From Mercurialis annua (taxonomy: Eukaryota; Streptophyta; Magnoliopsida; Malpighiales; Euphorbiaceae): a DNA stretch of 64,000 nucleotides. A program made the translations under genes and the position numbers. The notes beneath the pieces were generated by a model. The model searched no databases. It was not told where the DNA came from and saw only the letters and a list, made by a program, of their open reading frames with translations. Positions within the stretch are counted from its first letter, which is position 1. Every line of letters begins with the position of its first letter. Positions 1 through 12,173 of this stretch are shown piece by piece. Location of the stretch: NCBI RefSeq assembly GCF_937616625.2, contig NC_065570.1, forward strand, positions 45,003,665 through 45,067,664, in the 5' to 3' direction.

Positions 1-707
1 GAAAATACTCAAAAAATGGACTCGGTTACAAGTCTTGCAAGACACAAGAAAAAAAAAATCTGAACAACATTAGAATGAAGCTATCTGGGCGGAATACACA
101 AATTTAGACAAATATCTATAAAAAATGGCTCAAGAGGAAATGTTCCTAAAAAAAGACCAGCTTTTCAGGCGAACCACGAATATGGGTCTCCCTAAATTTG
201 AAGTCGGTTTTAAAACCTTGAAGGTTTCTGGAAAATCATATTTGGAAGCCACTTTAATGATTCGTTCAGACGAAAGGGAGCTTCGTGTATGTTCCACATC
301 ATCCAGAGCACCCCGAACCTTTTCGACTTCATCAGACATTTTGAAATTATTGAATCAAAAGGGGGAGAACAAGAGGAGAATGAAAATTTGAAAATCAAAA
401 AGATCAAAGCAGTAAAATTTGATGAAAAATTGGAGAATATTAAGAACACGGAAGTTGAAACTCTCAAATCGAATAAAAATCTAAACGAAAAATCCAAATA
501 CCTAGAAATTAAATACGTAGGATCGAAGCAAAGATACGAAGTGACTTGGAAACGAGAGGAATCTTGAATAAAAACTAAAATAAAATCTTGTGAAATTAAA
601 GCTTGAAGAAAATGAAGATTTAGAGAAAGTGAAAAAAAAAGAAAAAGAAATATATAGGCATTCACGAATCCTAGAAATAACGATAATGATGGTTGAGAAG
701 CCGAAGG
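1..707. other. Unassigned A-rich region with short ORFs
   Basis: Two short overlapping plus-strand frames lie here (125-391 and 289-567) in different phases. The second is Lys/Glu rich. The first could continue into the second near 290 through a frameshift or small intron. I recognise no domain, and the base composition is A-rich like the flanking non-coding DNA. It may be the tail of a decayed gene or of a transposon that starts before the window. No function is proposed. Confidence 0.2.
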
Positions 708-715
708 GTTGAAAC

Positions 716-1389
716 CAGTGACGAACGCAGACTTTTATTTTAGGGGGGTCCAAATTAAAAAAATAAAAAATAAAAAATAAAAAATAAAAATTAATTATAT
801 TATATTACATTTTATTTTATTTATAAAATAAATTAATATAAATATCATAATAATACATCTTTTATAATATATTATAATAATCAAGAAAAAAATATAATAA
901 ATCAACGTTTTCAAAACCACGATTATTCTTTAAAAAATATATTTTAATGCGGTTAACATGAACCTATTAATAAATAAAATCTTTAAATTTTATCTTAAAT
1001 TATATGAAAAGCTTATTATATTAAATCGTAATTGTAAAATTATTTTTTAATATCAATTTCAATGGTAGCTTTCTTATAGGATATTTAAGAAATATGTTGA
1101 TCTATGATAATGATTATTGTAGATAAATTATACAAACATTTGAAAAAGTTATAAGTACATATTATTTAATATTTGACTTATAAATTGAAGAATAAAAACA
1201 ATAATGTGGAAAAAGGATAAAGGAGGTAAGTGATGTGTTAAAATAACTAGCATTAAAGTAAATGACACGCAGACAAAATAAAATAAAACAATTGCGGTTA
1301 ATTATCAAAAAAGCCCCTATCTCTGTTTTTTCCTTTTAGTTTCAGGGGGGTCCAATGACCCCCTTGGCCCAAACGTGGGTCCGTCGCTG
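716..1389. mobile_element. hAT-type MITE with perfect 8-bp TSD
   Basis: The left end CAGTGACGAACGCA matches the inverse of the right end TGGGTCCGTCGCTG with two mismatches. It is flanked by the perfect 8-bp direct repeat GTTGAAAC (708-715 and 1390-1397). The interior is A+T rich and non-coding, and both subterminal regions carry GGGGGGTCCAA. An 8-bp duplication with CAGNGNCG-type ends is the hAT signature. At 674 bp with no transposase, it is a non-autonomous MITE. Confidence 0.85.
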
Positions 1390-1397
1390 GTTGAAAC

Positions 1398-1867
1398 CCT
1401 GCATATCTAAACAAACAAACGCCACATGTCTGACAACACACACATGGCTAAAATCCAAAGACGTTGGTGAACATGTGTCGAAAAAACAAAAAGCAAAAAA
1501 AGCAAAACGACTCGGCCAGAAGATCAAACGACTCGCCTAGAAGGTCAAACGATTCGCCTATCAAACAAGGTTTTAGCTTAATTCTATAATGATGAAAACT
1601 GAATTTCATAATAAGTATAATGAACCAAGGACTCTTTCAAGGAGAAGGCCCGAAGACAACGATGTTCGAACCCTAGAAGTCTTGCCATGGCTAAAAATTA
1701 TCCAAGAGGATTCTCCTGAATTCCTAGCAACGATGTTTAATTGAGTTATTTTTTTAAATAAATTTAAAATTTAAGTTGAAGCTATTTTAATTTTGAGGGT
1801 GTACATATTTTTAAGAAAATTCTTAAAACTTATTTGCACTTTTCATCTAGTATTTGTCATGGATATG
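1398..1867. other. Intergenic, no gene seen
   Basis: Non-coding DNA between two MITEs. A short degenerate tandem motif with the core ACGACTCGCCT / ACGATTCGCCT lies near 1507-1560. No coding frame above 61 codons and no recognised RNA gene. Confidence 0.4.
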
Positions 1868-2385
1868 CAGTGGCGGAACCACGGTCAGGTTCGGGTGTGT
1901 TTTAGCCCGGGCTGGAATAAGTTATATATATATATATATATGTATATATGTAATAACGAGCAACAGCAATCACTATGGTTCAATGGTGAAGAATTTATTT
2001 CATCTTAACATGTTCTAGGATCGAACCCTGTGCTTCTTATCCTAGCCTTACTTTTTCATTATTTTACTAAAATCTACTAAAATTCATCCCTTTTTATTCT
2101 TTGCCAATCAATAAAATTCCATCTAGTCCCCTTAATTTAAGACAATTTATAAAATTAAATTTTATATTTCCACAAAAAAGTTATTAGTGTAAAACGATCC
2201 AAAATTAACAAGGCATAAGTATTTTTATATTCAAAATCACGTACTTGAATTTTTTTATTTTTTTTACTTTTGTTGGAGAAGCGAAATAATTTGTATTGAA
2301 ATATAAGCATATATTTACGTTAAAACTATTTATATTTTACATATTAACTAGCCCGGGCTGGAAAAAAATTCTGGTTCCGCCACTG
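1868..2385. mobile_element. hAT-type MITE, CAGTGGCGGAACCA termini
   Basis: The termini CAGTGGCGGAACCA and TGGTTCCGCCACTG are a perfect 14-bp inverted repeat, with a second inverted pair (AGCCCGGGCTGGAA) just inside. The flanks share ATATG directly at the ends (1863-1867 and 2389-2393), so the expected 8-bp TSD is decayed (5 of 8). The interior holds a TA microsatellite (about 1924-1948) and no coding frame. The family resembles the widespread CAGTGGCGGA hAT MITEs of plants. Confidence 0.75.
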
Positions 2386-2958
2386 CATATATGTGGCACG
2401 CCCCGTAAGCGCCATGTAGGCACCACATAAACAAAAGTGGTGCCCTTTGAGGGTTGGATATTATTGAAACGAAAACCTACTTTTCGGGATGATAAAAATA
2501 AAATTGAAAAAGGTTTTGGCCTTTTTCTCCATTTGACCTTTTTCTCTATCAAATCCTTTTATTAAAGTTTGTAAATCTATCCCTATTTGATAATTCCGCT
2601 GGAAATTTATTCAATTTTACACTATCATTTGATTGGCGATAGTATGAATATCTGATAATCAATTACACAAGGCAATGGCGTTTACGGAAGTTAAGGCAGT
2701 GCTAGTTGCATAGCCATATTTTTCTTTTTAGGGGGCCGAGCTGTTGGAGGGAAATTATAATCAATAGTTTCTTCATACCAACCAGGGCAGAACTCAAAAT
2801 TCTGATTTTATTCTAAAGAAATTTGAGTCTCCGATCAATTCCGATCAATTTCGACGCCTTCGAGTGGGTCTGCAACTGACCTAAGGTACACCTTCATTAA
2901 CAAAGTACAAAACTTGTCGAGTCGTACGATTATTTATGTTTAACTCTGAAAGTTTGTA
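2386..2958. other. Intergenic, no gene seen
   Basis: Mixed non-coding sequence. A 71-codon minus frame overlaps the MITE boundary and looks incidental. No recognised motif. Confidence 0.3.
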
Positions 2959-3260
2959 CTCCCTCCGTCCCATTTTATTTGTCCATTATTCTATATTTAG
3001 ATGTCCCAAAATGATTGTCACATTTACATTATATACACATATTTTCCTCTTTTACCCTTAATATAAATGGATATAATTTATATAATATTGGCATTTAATG
3101 TTATTACTATTATTGTATTGACTATTCTTCTTTTCTAATATAGTAATTCTAAATTAACTCAAGAATCAAAAAGGGTACAAAAGGAAGAATTGTTAGTAAT
3201 TAAAATTTTCTTAATATGTATAAAACTAGAAAGTGGACAAATAAAATGGGACGGAGGGAG
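2959..3260. mobile_element. Stowaway (Tc1/mariner) MITE
   Basis: The left terminus CTCCCTCCGTCCCATTTTAT is repeated inversely at the right (ATAAAATGGGACGGAGGGAG). It is flanked by the dinucleotide TA on both sides (2957-2958 and 3261-3262), the canonical Stowaway TSD. At 302 bp it is AT-rich and non-coding. It lies about 530 bp downstream of the SPT5 stop codon. Confidence 0.95.
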
Positions 3261-3793
3261 TATCTCATAATTCATTATTCAAAAAATACACATTTTTGCC
3301 CATTTTCATTTCGGTGTTTCCTATTTGAGCATTAAAGTTAACATTCCTGAAGTATGAATCAATGTATTGTACATATTCTGAAATGATTCATCTCTATTCT
3401 ACAGGAATATAATCAACCATTTCTTAAAATTTATCTTCATGAAGCAGTAGGGCAAAAGAAATCACAACTGAAATAATCTTAATTATGCAGTTCTGATGAT
3501 AAAAATGATCAGTAAAACTTAAAAATGGGAATGAATGTTTTTTATTTTTATTTTTTTGGTGTCGTGAAGAGTATTGGTGAAGCTGCGGCTGAACTGAAAC
3601 CTATTGATCATGTAAGGAAACTAACAATTAATTCTGATATGGGAGCAATTTAAGCAAAAATATACGTTAACTCGGTAGTCACCTGGCAAAAAATTCATGT
3701 TCCTCAATTTTTGCAACTGTACTACAACTAAAACAAAATTCTTCAAATTAGAACTAAAATTGACTATACACATGTAATTTTATTTATTAATAT
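3261..3793. other. SPT5 3' flank
   Basis: AT-rich sequence downstream of the SPT5 stop. It probably holds the SPT5 3' UTR and polyadenylation region on the minus strand. No coding signal seen. Confidence 0.3.
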
Positions 3794-6700
3794 TCACAAA
3801 AAGCATGGTTGAGCCAGTTTAGCAAGTATAACCATGTCTAATATCTTAACATCAAGAGTATCGTCCACTTTTACAATTCCGTCAGTGCCATCTATACCAA
3901 TCAACTTGCCCGTGGCGCCACGATACCCACCGCCCATGATCTTGATCTTATCTGTTTTTCTAGGTACTACTGCCTCTATTTCACTTGAAAATGCTGTGAT
4001 TGTCTCGCCGTTGCCATTTGCCCCGAGGACTATCTTAAACGACCCATCCTGCACGAAACAACACCAACATTAATTCATCGAGTATGTATGCTTTATAGGA
4101 CCTGCTATGATCTAAATATCTATATGAGCCAAGTACAACATACCCCAAAAACCTCCCTAATAACACCAATAGCAGAGTCATTGCTGGATTTTCGAACATT
4201 AACCAATATGTCTGGCATGAACTGTGGTCCTATATTGTCCTCTCCTACAATAAAACGAAGGTCAAAGTCGCAAATATAATAAAAATATAAATATATTTTG
4301 AGCATGTATATAATCTAATTTTTAACTTCTGATATCTCACAAAGAGAATACAATTTCTTTAGTGCTACTTAAAAGCATGTAGAAAACAATGCAAGCAGCT
4401 TCTTTAAGTTTAACCCTTCCAAAATTCTAGAGAAATAAATTTGACAAATCCATCACATAATAAATATAATTAAAGATTAGAAGCACAAATCACACCTATA
4501 ACAGGAGACATGAGATCAAGACTGCCAGTTCCTGGCGTCATTGGCTGCCCTCCAGGAGTACCAGGGAGGTAAGCTACAGAACTAGGAGTCATAGGCTGCC
4601 CACCAGGAGTTGACGACAAATATGGACTTGGAGCAGTGGCTACAAGTGTGTACAGTTACTTAAAGTAAGAATATTATAATTTACATCATAATCTAAAATG
4701 AAAAGATGTTTACCATAAGCCGAACTGCTATCCCTTGGTGTCCCAGCATCAATGTAACTACCACCAGGAGTTGGAGCTTCGTATGCCCGAGAAGGAGGAC
4801 TTTCTGACTGGAAAAAAAAATCAGGGAAGAACAATATGATTTATCTTCTGAATGGACGACAATAAAGAATCAACCAAAATTAAAGAGCCAAAATATGCCA
4901 AGTTCCTACCTGAAACTGTGGACTTGTTCCCCATGAACCAGGATTTCCATCTTCCCAATTATCCCTATTTAATATCGTTGAGCATCCCAATATTCTTATA
5001 TCAGTTCCATTGCATATTGAAAATGTCCCACAATAATGATCACACATCTAACACAATTTTTGGCATGTTTAGGATTTTTGTTTGGGGTTGAAATCAGAAT
5101 TTTAACAATCAATGCCATGATTATAGAAATGATTATACGAGTAATTCTGATGCAAAGTATATCAGTTCTAATGATTAGAATTATGATATGATAAAAATCA
5201 ATGTTTTGAACAGAGTGTTTTTAGTTGAAAGTTGAAACCATCAGTCAAGCTACACCATGCTTGAAAAGAAAAATAGCAGCACTAATGCGAATCAATGCCA
5301 AAAAAATTATCTTCAAGAAAAATAAGGATCTACTTCATAAAAGTGTAATCATCTAATGATTATAGAAAAGACTATAACAACAGGAAAATCAATGTCAAAC
5401 CTTGGTGGACTCATTGGAGCGTAAGGATTCCATGCTCGGTCACGCATTGGCGTTCTCATGCCATCATGAATAGGTGTTGCTATAAACATAGCAGCATGAC
5501 CAAAAAGAAACATGACAATCATTTCATTTTTAACAAATAATGAGGTAGCATAAGCTTCTAAAGAAATAGACAAACTGTTGGTATTTTAAAAAACAAACCT
5601 CCAGCGTCTCTCATTGGAGTCATGTGCGGGAGCAATGGAGTCCGAGAAGGATGCATTGGAGTTTCACTTCCCATACCATACCGAGATGAGTCACTACAAA
5701 CAAACAAATGTTAGATGACATTAAGAAGAGAACTGTAAAACTAATAGCCAGATAATAAATATTATTTACCGATGTGGTGTAGATACAGCCACATTGTCAG
5801 AAACATCACTTCGATCAACTGTTCATATAACAGCAGTCAGTAAGCTTAAATAAGTAAAAACTAGAGCGAAGTATGCAACATGTTATAAATTCTTGCCTAA
5901 GACAACTTTCATTTGAGATTCCAACTCTACTCGAACAGACTGGCCTTTGATATCTACAACTCGCCCACGGTAACCCTTGTAAGGACCCAGGCGTATCTTC
6001 ACTGTTGTACCCACCAGACCATCACGCCCTCCTCTTCCACCCCAGTTTCTTCCTCCAGCTGTGGCATTGAAGCAGAAGTTGATAACAAAATCAATACTTA
6101 CGCAAAATATCAAGATATCAGAAAACAAATTCTGTCTTTGCAGGAAAATGAGTTAGCAACTTACACTCAAATGGAGGACCTCCTCTTGGAAATCTCCTTG
6201 GTGATGGGGTTACACGAGGGGAAGGTTTAAGATTGCCAAAGCCTGAGTAGGAATCCCTCTGATTCATACAAGATAAAGGTCAATAAACTATTACATAAGA
6301 TCCAATCACTAAATTAATCAATTAGCATCTATTTTAAAATCATTATCTAATTAATCCACATAGTCCTATTGACAACCCTAAAACAATTTACTCAATTACT
6401 GAATATATTTTGAGAACAGAATAATTAGATAAGTGAATCAGAATTACGATATGATAAAAATCAGCTAACTTATTTGCATTTTCATAATCATTTCATGATT
6501 ATTTCTTTATTTAATTGTCGAATGAGTTATTCGTTCAAAAACATTAACTTACATTTCCATCGCCACTGGATCGTGTTCCTCCAACAACAGCACATGCATG
6601 GGATTTAGCACATATATATCCGGCATGTTCAAGGTGAAGGCGGTCGTAGATGAACAAGATTCCTTTGAATATGTGTTCTACAGTACCTTGTTTCCCCTAA

Positions 6701-9700
6701 CAAGATAAGAAGGATAGATGGTAAAGAGCAAGTACACTGATTATTTAAGACAAAAAGAAACAGCAGTTTAGAGTCTTACTTTGTAAGGACCATCATTTAT
6801 TTTAACAGAGTCCTTCACTGATATAGTATTTCTGTACCGATCTTGCACATTAAATTTCTTCTCATTCTTGCATTTAATCTCTCTCAACTTAACAAGAGCG
6901 ACCTCAGATCTTTCCGGTACTCCCTTGAGAACCTGAAGTTAATTACATGATAAAGTAAGCTTTAAGGAGTAATGGATAGATACAGACAAGGGCACTCCAG
7001 TGATTACTCACCTGAAAGGCTTCACTTTCTACACGTATTATAACACCAAAGCTATTATTACTGCACCCATAGAATAGACATTAAGTCATTTCATAATACA
7101 GCAGAAAAAACATACATACTTAGGAAAAGAAAATATATAAAACCTCAAACATTAATTGAAAAAACAACTATGATTCTGGAAGTACAGCACTCACTCCAAC
7201 TGCACAAGATCATGAAGCTCATATTCCCCAAGTTTCGTGATGCCAGTGGTCACTTCAGAGCTTTCCACAACATCATTTGCAAAAACACGGATCTGAACAT
7301 AGCAAAACATAATTACCATATACAGCTATTCCTTATACACTTAATTACCACAAATGAAAACTACTACTCACATGTTCCTTGGTCGTATCCGACAAAATGA
7401 TGAGAACATGCTGCTCAACCTTAATAACCATGCCAGTTGCACCCTCCTGGGTGCCAAATACAACCTTCACATGATTACCTGGTTCAAAATACTTGCAAAG
7501 CGCCTTCTCATCGACCGCAATAGTTCTCTGGAAACAAACAGTTGAATCAAAATTATAAATTGAAATAAAATAAGATTGTAGACACAAGATATAACTAATA
7601 CAGATCTCTTCAAACAATTCTTACCGCAAGGTCCTTCATTTCAGGTCTAATATGAACATTCTCTTCATCAACTTTCTCCACCCATCCCTTAAGATTTTTC
7701 AAATCTCCCTTGACAATAATAACTGCATCACCCTTGACAAAGTGGCACTTCTTTTTGTTTGCAAATATGGTTGACAAACCGACAATATCACCATCATTCT
7801 CCCCAGGCTTTTGAAATTTTTCAAGTTCATCAAAAGTTGGTATAATGTTCTGAACACTAATTGATTTTATCGACACTGTTTTATGCAAGAACCCGTCTTT
7901 AAACATCATCCCACCAATGTAGTCAAAATAATCACCACTCATAGAGTCCTTTTTTCGTTCCACACGAATATGTAGTTCTCTGAGAACAATACATAGTAGT
8001 AAGAAAAACAATTACTTAATCAAAGTACGATTGTCTTGGAACTATAATGCTAAGAGAAAGTGTAAAATAATCATCACCTAGCTTCATCTACATTCATAAA
8101 CCGTGGCGGGGGGACAAAAGCCTTCTTTTTGGCAACCTCTCTGCCCTCCTAAAAGAAGTTTCAGAAGATGTTCTAAAATTATAAAGCAGAAATTCTAAAA
8201 TATCTAATAATTATGAAGGAACAATGGAAAATGCTGCAGTTACAGCTTTCAGTATTATAATAAGTGATAAAATGGGAGATAAAACACTAAACTCATATGA
8301 TTTTTTTTTCATTTGTTCAAAAAGAGATCAGAAACATCTGTGACAATGTTTACCAACAAAATGGAACACCAGTTCAAATAAAGCCACCTACCCTACACTT
8401 ATGTATCAACATAAAATTCCTATTCCCATAAAGTCTATCATGATCAAGTTGCGAAAATGAAAATACCAGTTTATTTGCAAGAGCCTGTAAGTCGATCCTT
8501 GGAATTAACTTCACTTTAATTCTCTGTCGTACATCATCCTTCTGTACTACCTTGTGAAAAAAGAAAAAGACAGAAAGACAGAAGCTTTAAAAGAGAAAAA
8601 GTATGAAAGAATCAGTCAATTCTTTGTATGAAGGAACGACTAAATAAAGTTGTAAAGTATACTTTAGCAAGGTCTCCTTTGTATGTTCCAATCTTCATTC
8701 TAACCCAGGAATCCATTGAAATATCTAGTGCCTTGCTTTTAACTGAAAGAACATCAGCCATTTCTTTAATTGGGACCAGCATTATTTTCTGCGCATATAA
8801 GTTACGCAGACCTTTGCATGCCTAGAGCAAAACAAAATTATTCGTTAAGCTACATGTTCTTGAAAGACATCAAAATTGAACTCCACAAACAAAAGTTATA
8901 CCAGTGGCATACCTCCCTCACATGGGCCTCCTTGTGTGCTTCAATATAGATATAGTTCTGATCATCAAGAGCAATAGCAGAACGGATTTGCAACTCAGCT
9001 CCTTTATCAATGTACTTTTGCATAAGGCAAACAGCTGTCTCTCGTGCACAACCAGTCTGGTGTACGTTAAAGCACGATTCCGCAGATTATTAATATATAA
9101 AAATATTTTAGGAAATTCAAACATGTATAAAAATCATAGAAAAACTATAGAACATACCGCACATTTCACCATCCATAATTTAGGATCCCGAACAGATGGC
9201 AAAAGAGCTTGTTGCTCCACCTCTGATGTTTCTTCGTCATATTCTGTGTGACTTGACCTTGCGTACCTTGCTTGAATACGTCTCTCTAGAGCTTCCACAT
9301 CTTCTTGCTCATCCTCCCGCGGAAGCAATGGCCTACGATGAACCCTTCTACCATCATCTTCATTAGGTAGATCAGCTCCATTATCAACAATAAAATCTGC
9401 ATGTACACCAGACAACTCTTAGATTCAGCATACCAAGCCACACTTTTAAAATGAATCCAATTCAATTCTTAACATTCATGCACCCACCACTAATAAAAGA
9501 GGTCTAGTTTTCCATATTGCCTAGGAAAATTTACCATCACCGTGGTACAATTTTTTCACTTAGATAAAATTGACATAAACTATAACAATCGTGTAAGGAA
9601 ATGAAATCGAAATAGGGAACCTAAAGTGCATGCTCATCTAGGTTTAAAGCCTACTAAATGATCACATGAACCTCAACAAGACGAGGAAACTTTGAGCAAG

Positions 9701-10971
9701 GGGGCGGGGGGGAGTAGCAGACTCAGTCTGAATATTAGATGAAACAAACACCGACAGAAGAACAAAGAATGAAATACATCGAGAACACAGCTACAGTAAT
9801 TTCCATAAAACTAACTATAACAATAATAAAGTATCATGCGGAAGATTACAATTTAATAAAGCGCATGTTCAAAAAGTAATAGCTACATTATATAACATAA
9901 GAACTTGAAGACGATTAACTAGCCATAGCCAATATAGAACTAAAAAGCATCCATCATTTTCATTACATAGAAAATCAAATCAAAACTCCTTTAGTATAAG
10001 ATTCAAAAAAATAAGACTTGGCTTATAGAATAATAATAATCACAGTAGTAAGAAGATAAATCCATTAGAAGACGATGGGGTTAGAATACAAGATTATAAC
10101 AAAAAATGTACGGTGAAAAACGTATTCAAATTTATTATGGCACTGAATAGAAGATTCAAGAAAAATATGGATGTGCTGCTGTGTGCAGATCATAACTTCA
10201 GTAAATTCAGCAAACGTCTACTTTAAGATTCATCCAAATAGAATCTAGAATCATTGGTTTCAGAGTCTCCAACAGACAACTTTCAAAACACTGAAACATA
10301 ATAAGCCCGGCTACTTAAGATCCCATTAAGTAACTTAAAATCAGATAAAGGTCCCATTTTCAGACCCCTTTAAACAATTAAAACATAGTGCATCTGATAC
10401 TAATTTAATTCATAACTTCCTTTCTACTACTACAGCATAACTATTTAAACAATTAAAAATATAGTGACATTTATCAATTCTTTGACCCTGAAATTCAATA
10501 GCTAAGATAGCCACAAACATTTATAAATTAAGCAGGCTACAATAATTAAGAAAAACCTATTAATTACCAGAAACTCCCAATTCTCAAACCCTAATTTCAA
10601 AAACCCTAACCCTAACTCACAAATTAAAATTAGACAAGAATAAAATATTTACCATCATCGGCATCCTCCTCTTCTTCCTCGTCATCATCACTATCAACCA
10701 CAGCTTCCAGGTCAAAAAACTCCGAACCAGACCTTTTTTTGGCTTTCTTTCCCCTGCCACTGCCGCCATAATCTTCGTCCTCGTCATCTTCGTCTTCTTC
10801 GCCAGAATCATCAATAAAATCTGATCTTCTTCTCTTCTTCTTCTTCTTCTTCTTCGGTCCTCTAGTATCTTCTTCCAATTCTTCCTCTGTTTCTAAGTCG
10901 TCCATTTTCTCTCTGTATTCTTCATCTTCGCCGTCAAATTCCTCGTCGTCGTCGTCTCTGTGACGAGCCAT
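3794..10971 (-). CDS. SPT5: Transcription elongation factor SPT5 (22 exons)
   Basis: SPT5 pairs with SPT4 as DSIF, which binds RNA polymerase II in the nucleus and controls pausing and processivity. Exons, 5' to 3': 10971-10653, 9396-9158, 9056-8913, 8821-8663, 8550-8467, 8148-8078, 7979-7625, 7527-7372, 7292-7195, 7060-7012, 6932-6780, 6696-6553, 6258-6165, 6058-5897, 5818-5770, 5693-5599, 5479-5401, 4964-4910, 4807-4714, 4639-4496, 4244-4144, 4048-3794. They sum to 3099 bp in one frame (1032 aa), near the length of plant SPT5. Residues 1-105 are acidic/basic low complexity. The NGN domain spans about 180-265 (WMVKC, QKYIDKG, IYIEAHKEAHVRE). KOW repeats lie near 275, 415-450, 470-505, 598-635 and 706-738, with a last one at about 980-1028. 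The C-terminal repeat region (about 760-915) is rich in TPM/TPG motifs such as SETPMHPSRTP, the CDK9-type target region. All introns are GT-AG except the one after exon 14, which is GC-AG. No break was found. Confidence 0.95.
5881..5897 (-). other. Non-canonical GC-AG splice donor in SPT5
   Basis: After exon 14 the coding strand reads TTAG|GCAAGA. Joining TTAG to TTGATCGAAG at 5818 keeps the SPT5 frame. No GT donor in the vicinity keeps the frame. GC donors with an otherwise strong consensus (AG|GCAAG) account for roughly one percent of plant introns. Confidence 0.8.
9397..10652 (-). other. SPT5 first intron with telo-box cluster
   Basis: A 1.26-kb intron between the acidic N-terminal exon and the rest of SPT5, with no coding content. 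Near its 5' end (10584-10618) the plus strand reads several AAACCCTAA / ACCCTAACCCTAAC motifs. Telo-boxes of this kind are known in promoters and leaders of plant housekeeping genes, so this intron may carry transcription-enhancing sites. That role is inferred. Confidence 0.6.
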
Positions 10972-12173
10972 ATCTGTTAGATATTCTTCGGTTGGATCAC
11001 TACGCCGTCAAATTAATAAAAGAATTGAGCTCTCAGTGGTGGAAATTTCAGAGTTTGTTTTACTTTTGGGGCTTTTTTGACAGAATTATATAACCCTAGC
11101 TAGAGTGTATAAGGAAATCACAGGAAATAATATTGATCTCAGGGATGTGAGGAGAACCCATGCAGCCAAAGACGATTCTGCACTTAAGATGTTGTTTGTA
11201 GTGAGGGTTAGATAAGGGTAAAAAAGGAAGAAGGTTTGGAAAAAATTTGGGCATTTTGAAAATTACCTTTTTTTAAAAGAAAATAATAATAGAGTATTTG
11301 TCAAAAAAATAATCTGTTTCTGAAAACATTTGCAAAAAATACTCTAGTCTTTTTTAGAAACTGTTTTAAAAATGTTTGCAAATTGTGTTTTCAGGAACCG
11401 TTTGAAATCATTCAAACCCTATACAAAACCGTTTAAGAAACTTATCATTCAAAAATGGTTGAAAATTGAGTTTCTGGAGACCGTCTAAAAGCATTCGAAA
11501 CATATTTAAAAATTGTTTAAGAAACGGTTTCAAATATATTTATTAAATATTTATAGTTGTTTTAAAATTGGCGGAGTAGAAAAATAAAAATTCAGACTTT
11601 TTGGACTACTAGTTTCATATTATGTGCTATGCACGTGGCTCGTAACGTAACTACTCAATATATTAGTGAATTTATTATAATTATATCAATTTTTTTATTT
11701 ATAATTAATATTAAATTAGTTAAGAATTTTTGTAAAAGTAAATATAATATATTAAGTTATTAAATTTTTTTCATACTGAATTTATTCTTCTTTTGGTTTT
11801 ATAATAATCATAATTAAATAATTAATTTAATTTTATTAATAATATCTTTAAAAATAATAAGATAGAAATTTAAATAATAATATATTGACCAAATACAGTA
11901 TTTTAATTTTGTAGTTCAATCAAACTAAAAGATAGATATTCCTACTAATTTGGAGACAATTTAGTTATTTTTTACATACTAAAAATTAAATTGGAGATAA
12001 TTTAGCTATATATTCTAATTAGAACTTTAATTACAATAGTGATTAATTAAATAACTAATTAGTTAATGACTATAAAACCTTTATTTAGTAGTAAACTGAA
12101 AAGGATTATTCAGTAAATTTGCCTGTCCCCCCCATCCGTGCTTTTATATATAGTATAGATTAATCACTTATAG
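10972..12173. other. SPT5 5' flank and degenerate AAACGGTTT repeats
   Basis: 10972-11100 holds the SPT5 5' UTR and core promoter on the minus strand. A TATATAA-like stretch lies near 11085-11095, next to AACCCTAGC. From about 11340 to 11545 a degenerate repeat of AAACNGTTTNAAA-type words recurs; the same word family fills 27165-27650. The rest is AT-rich with no coding frame. Confidence 0.4.
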
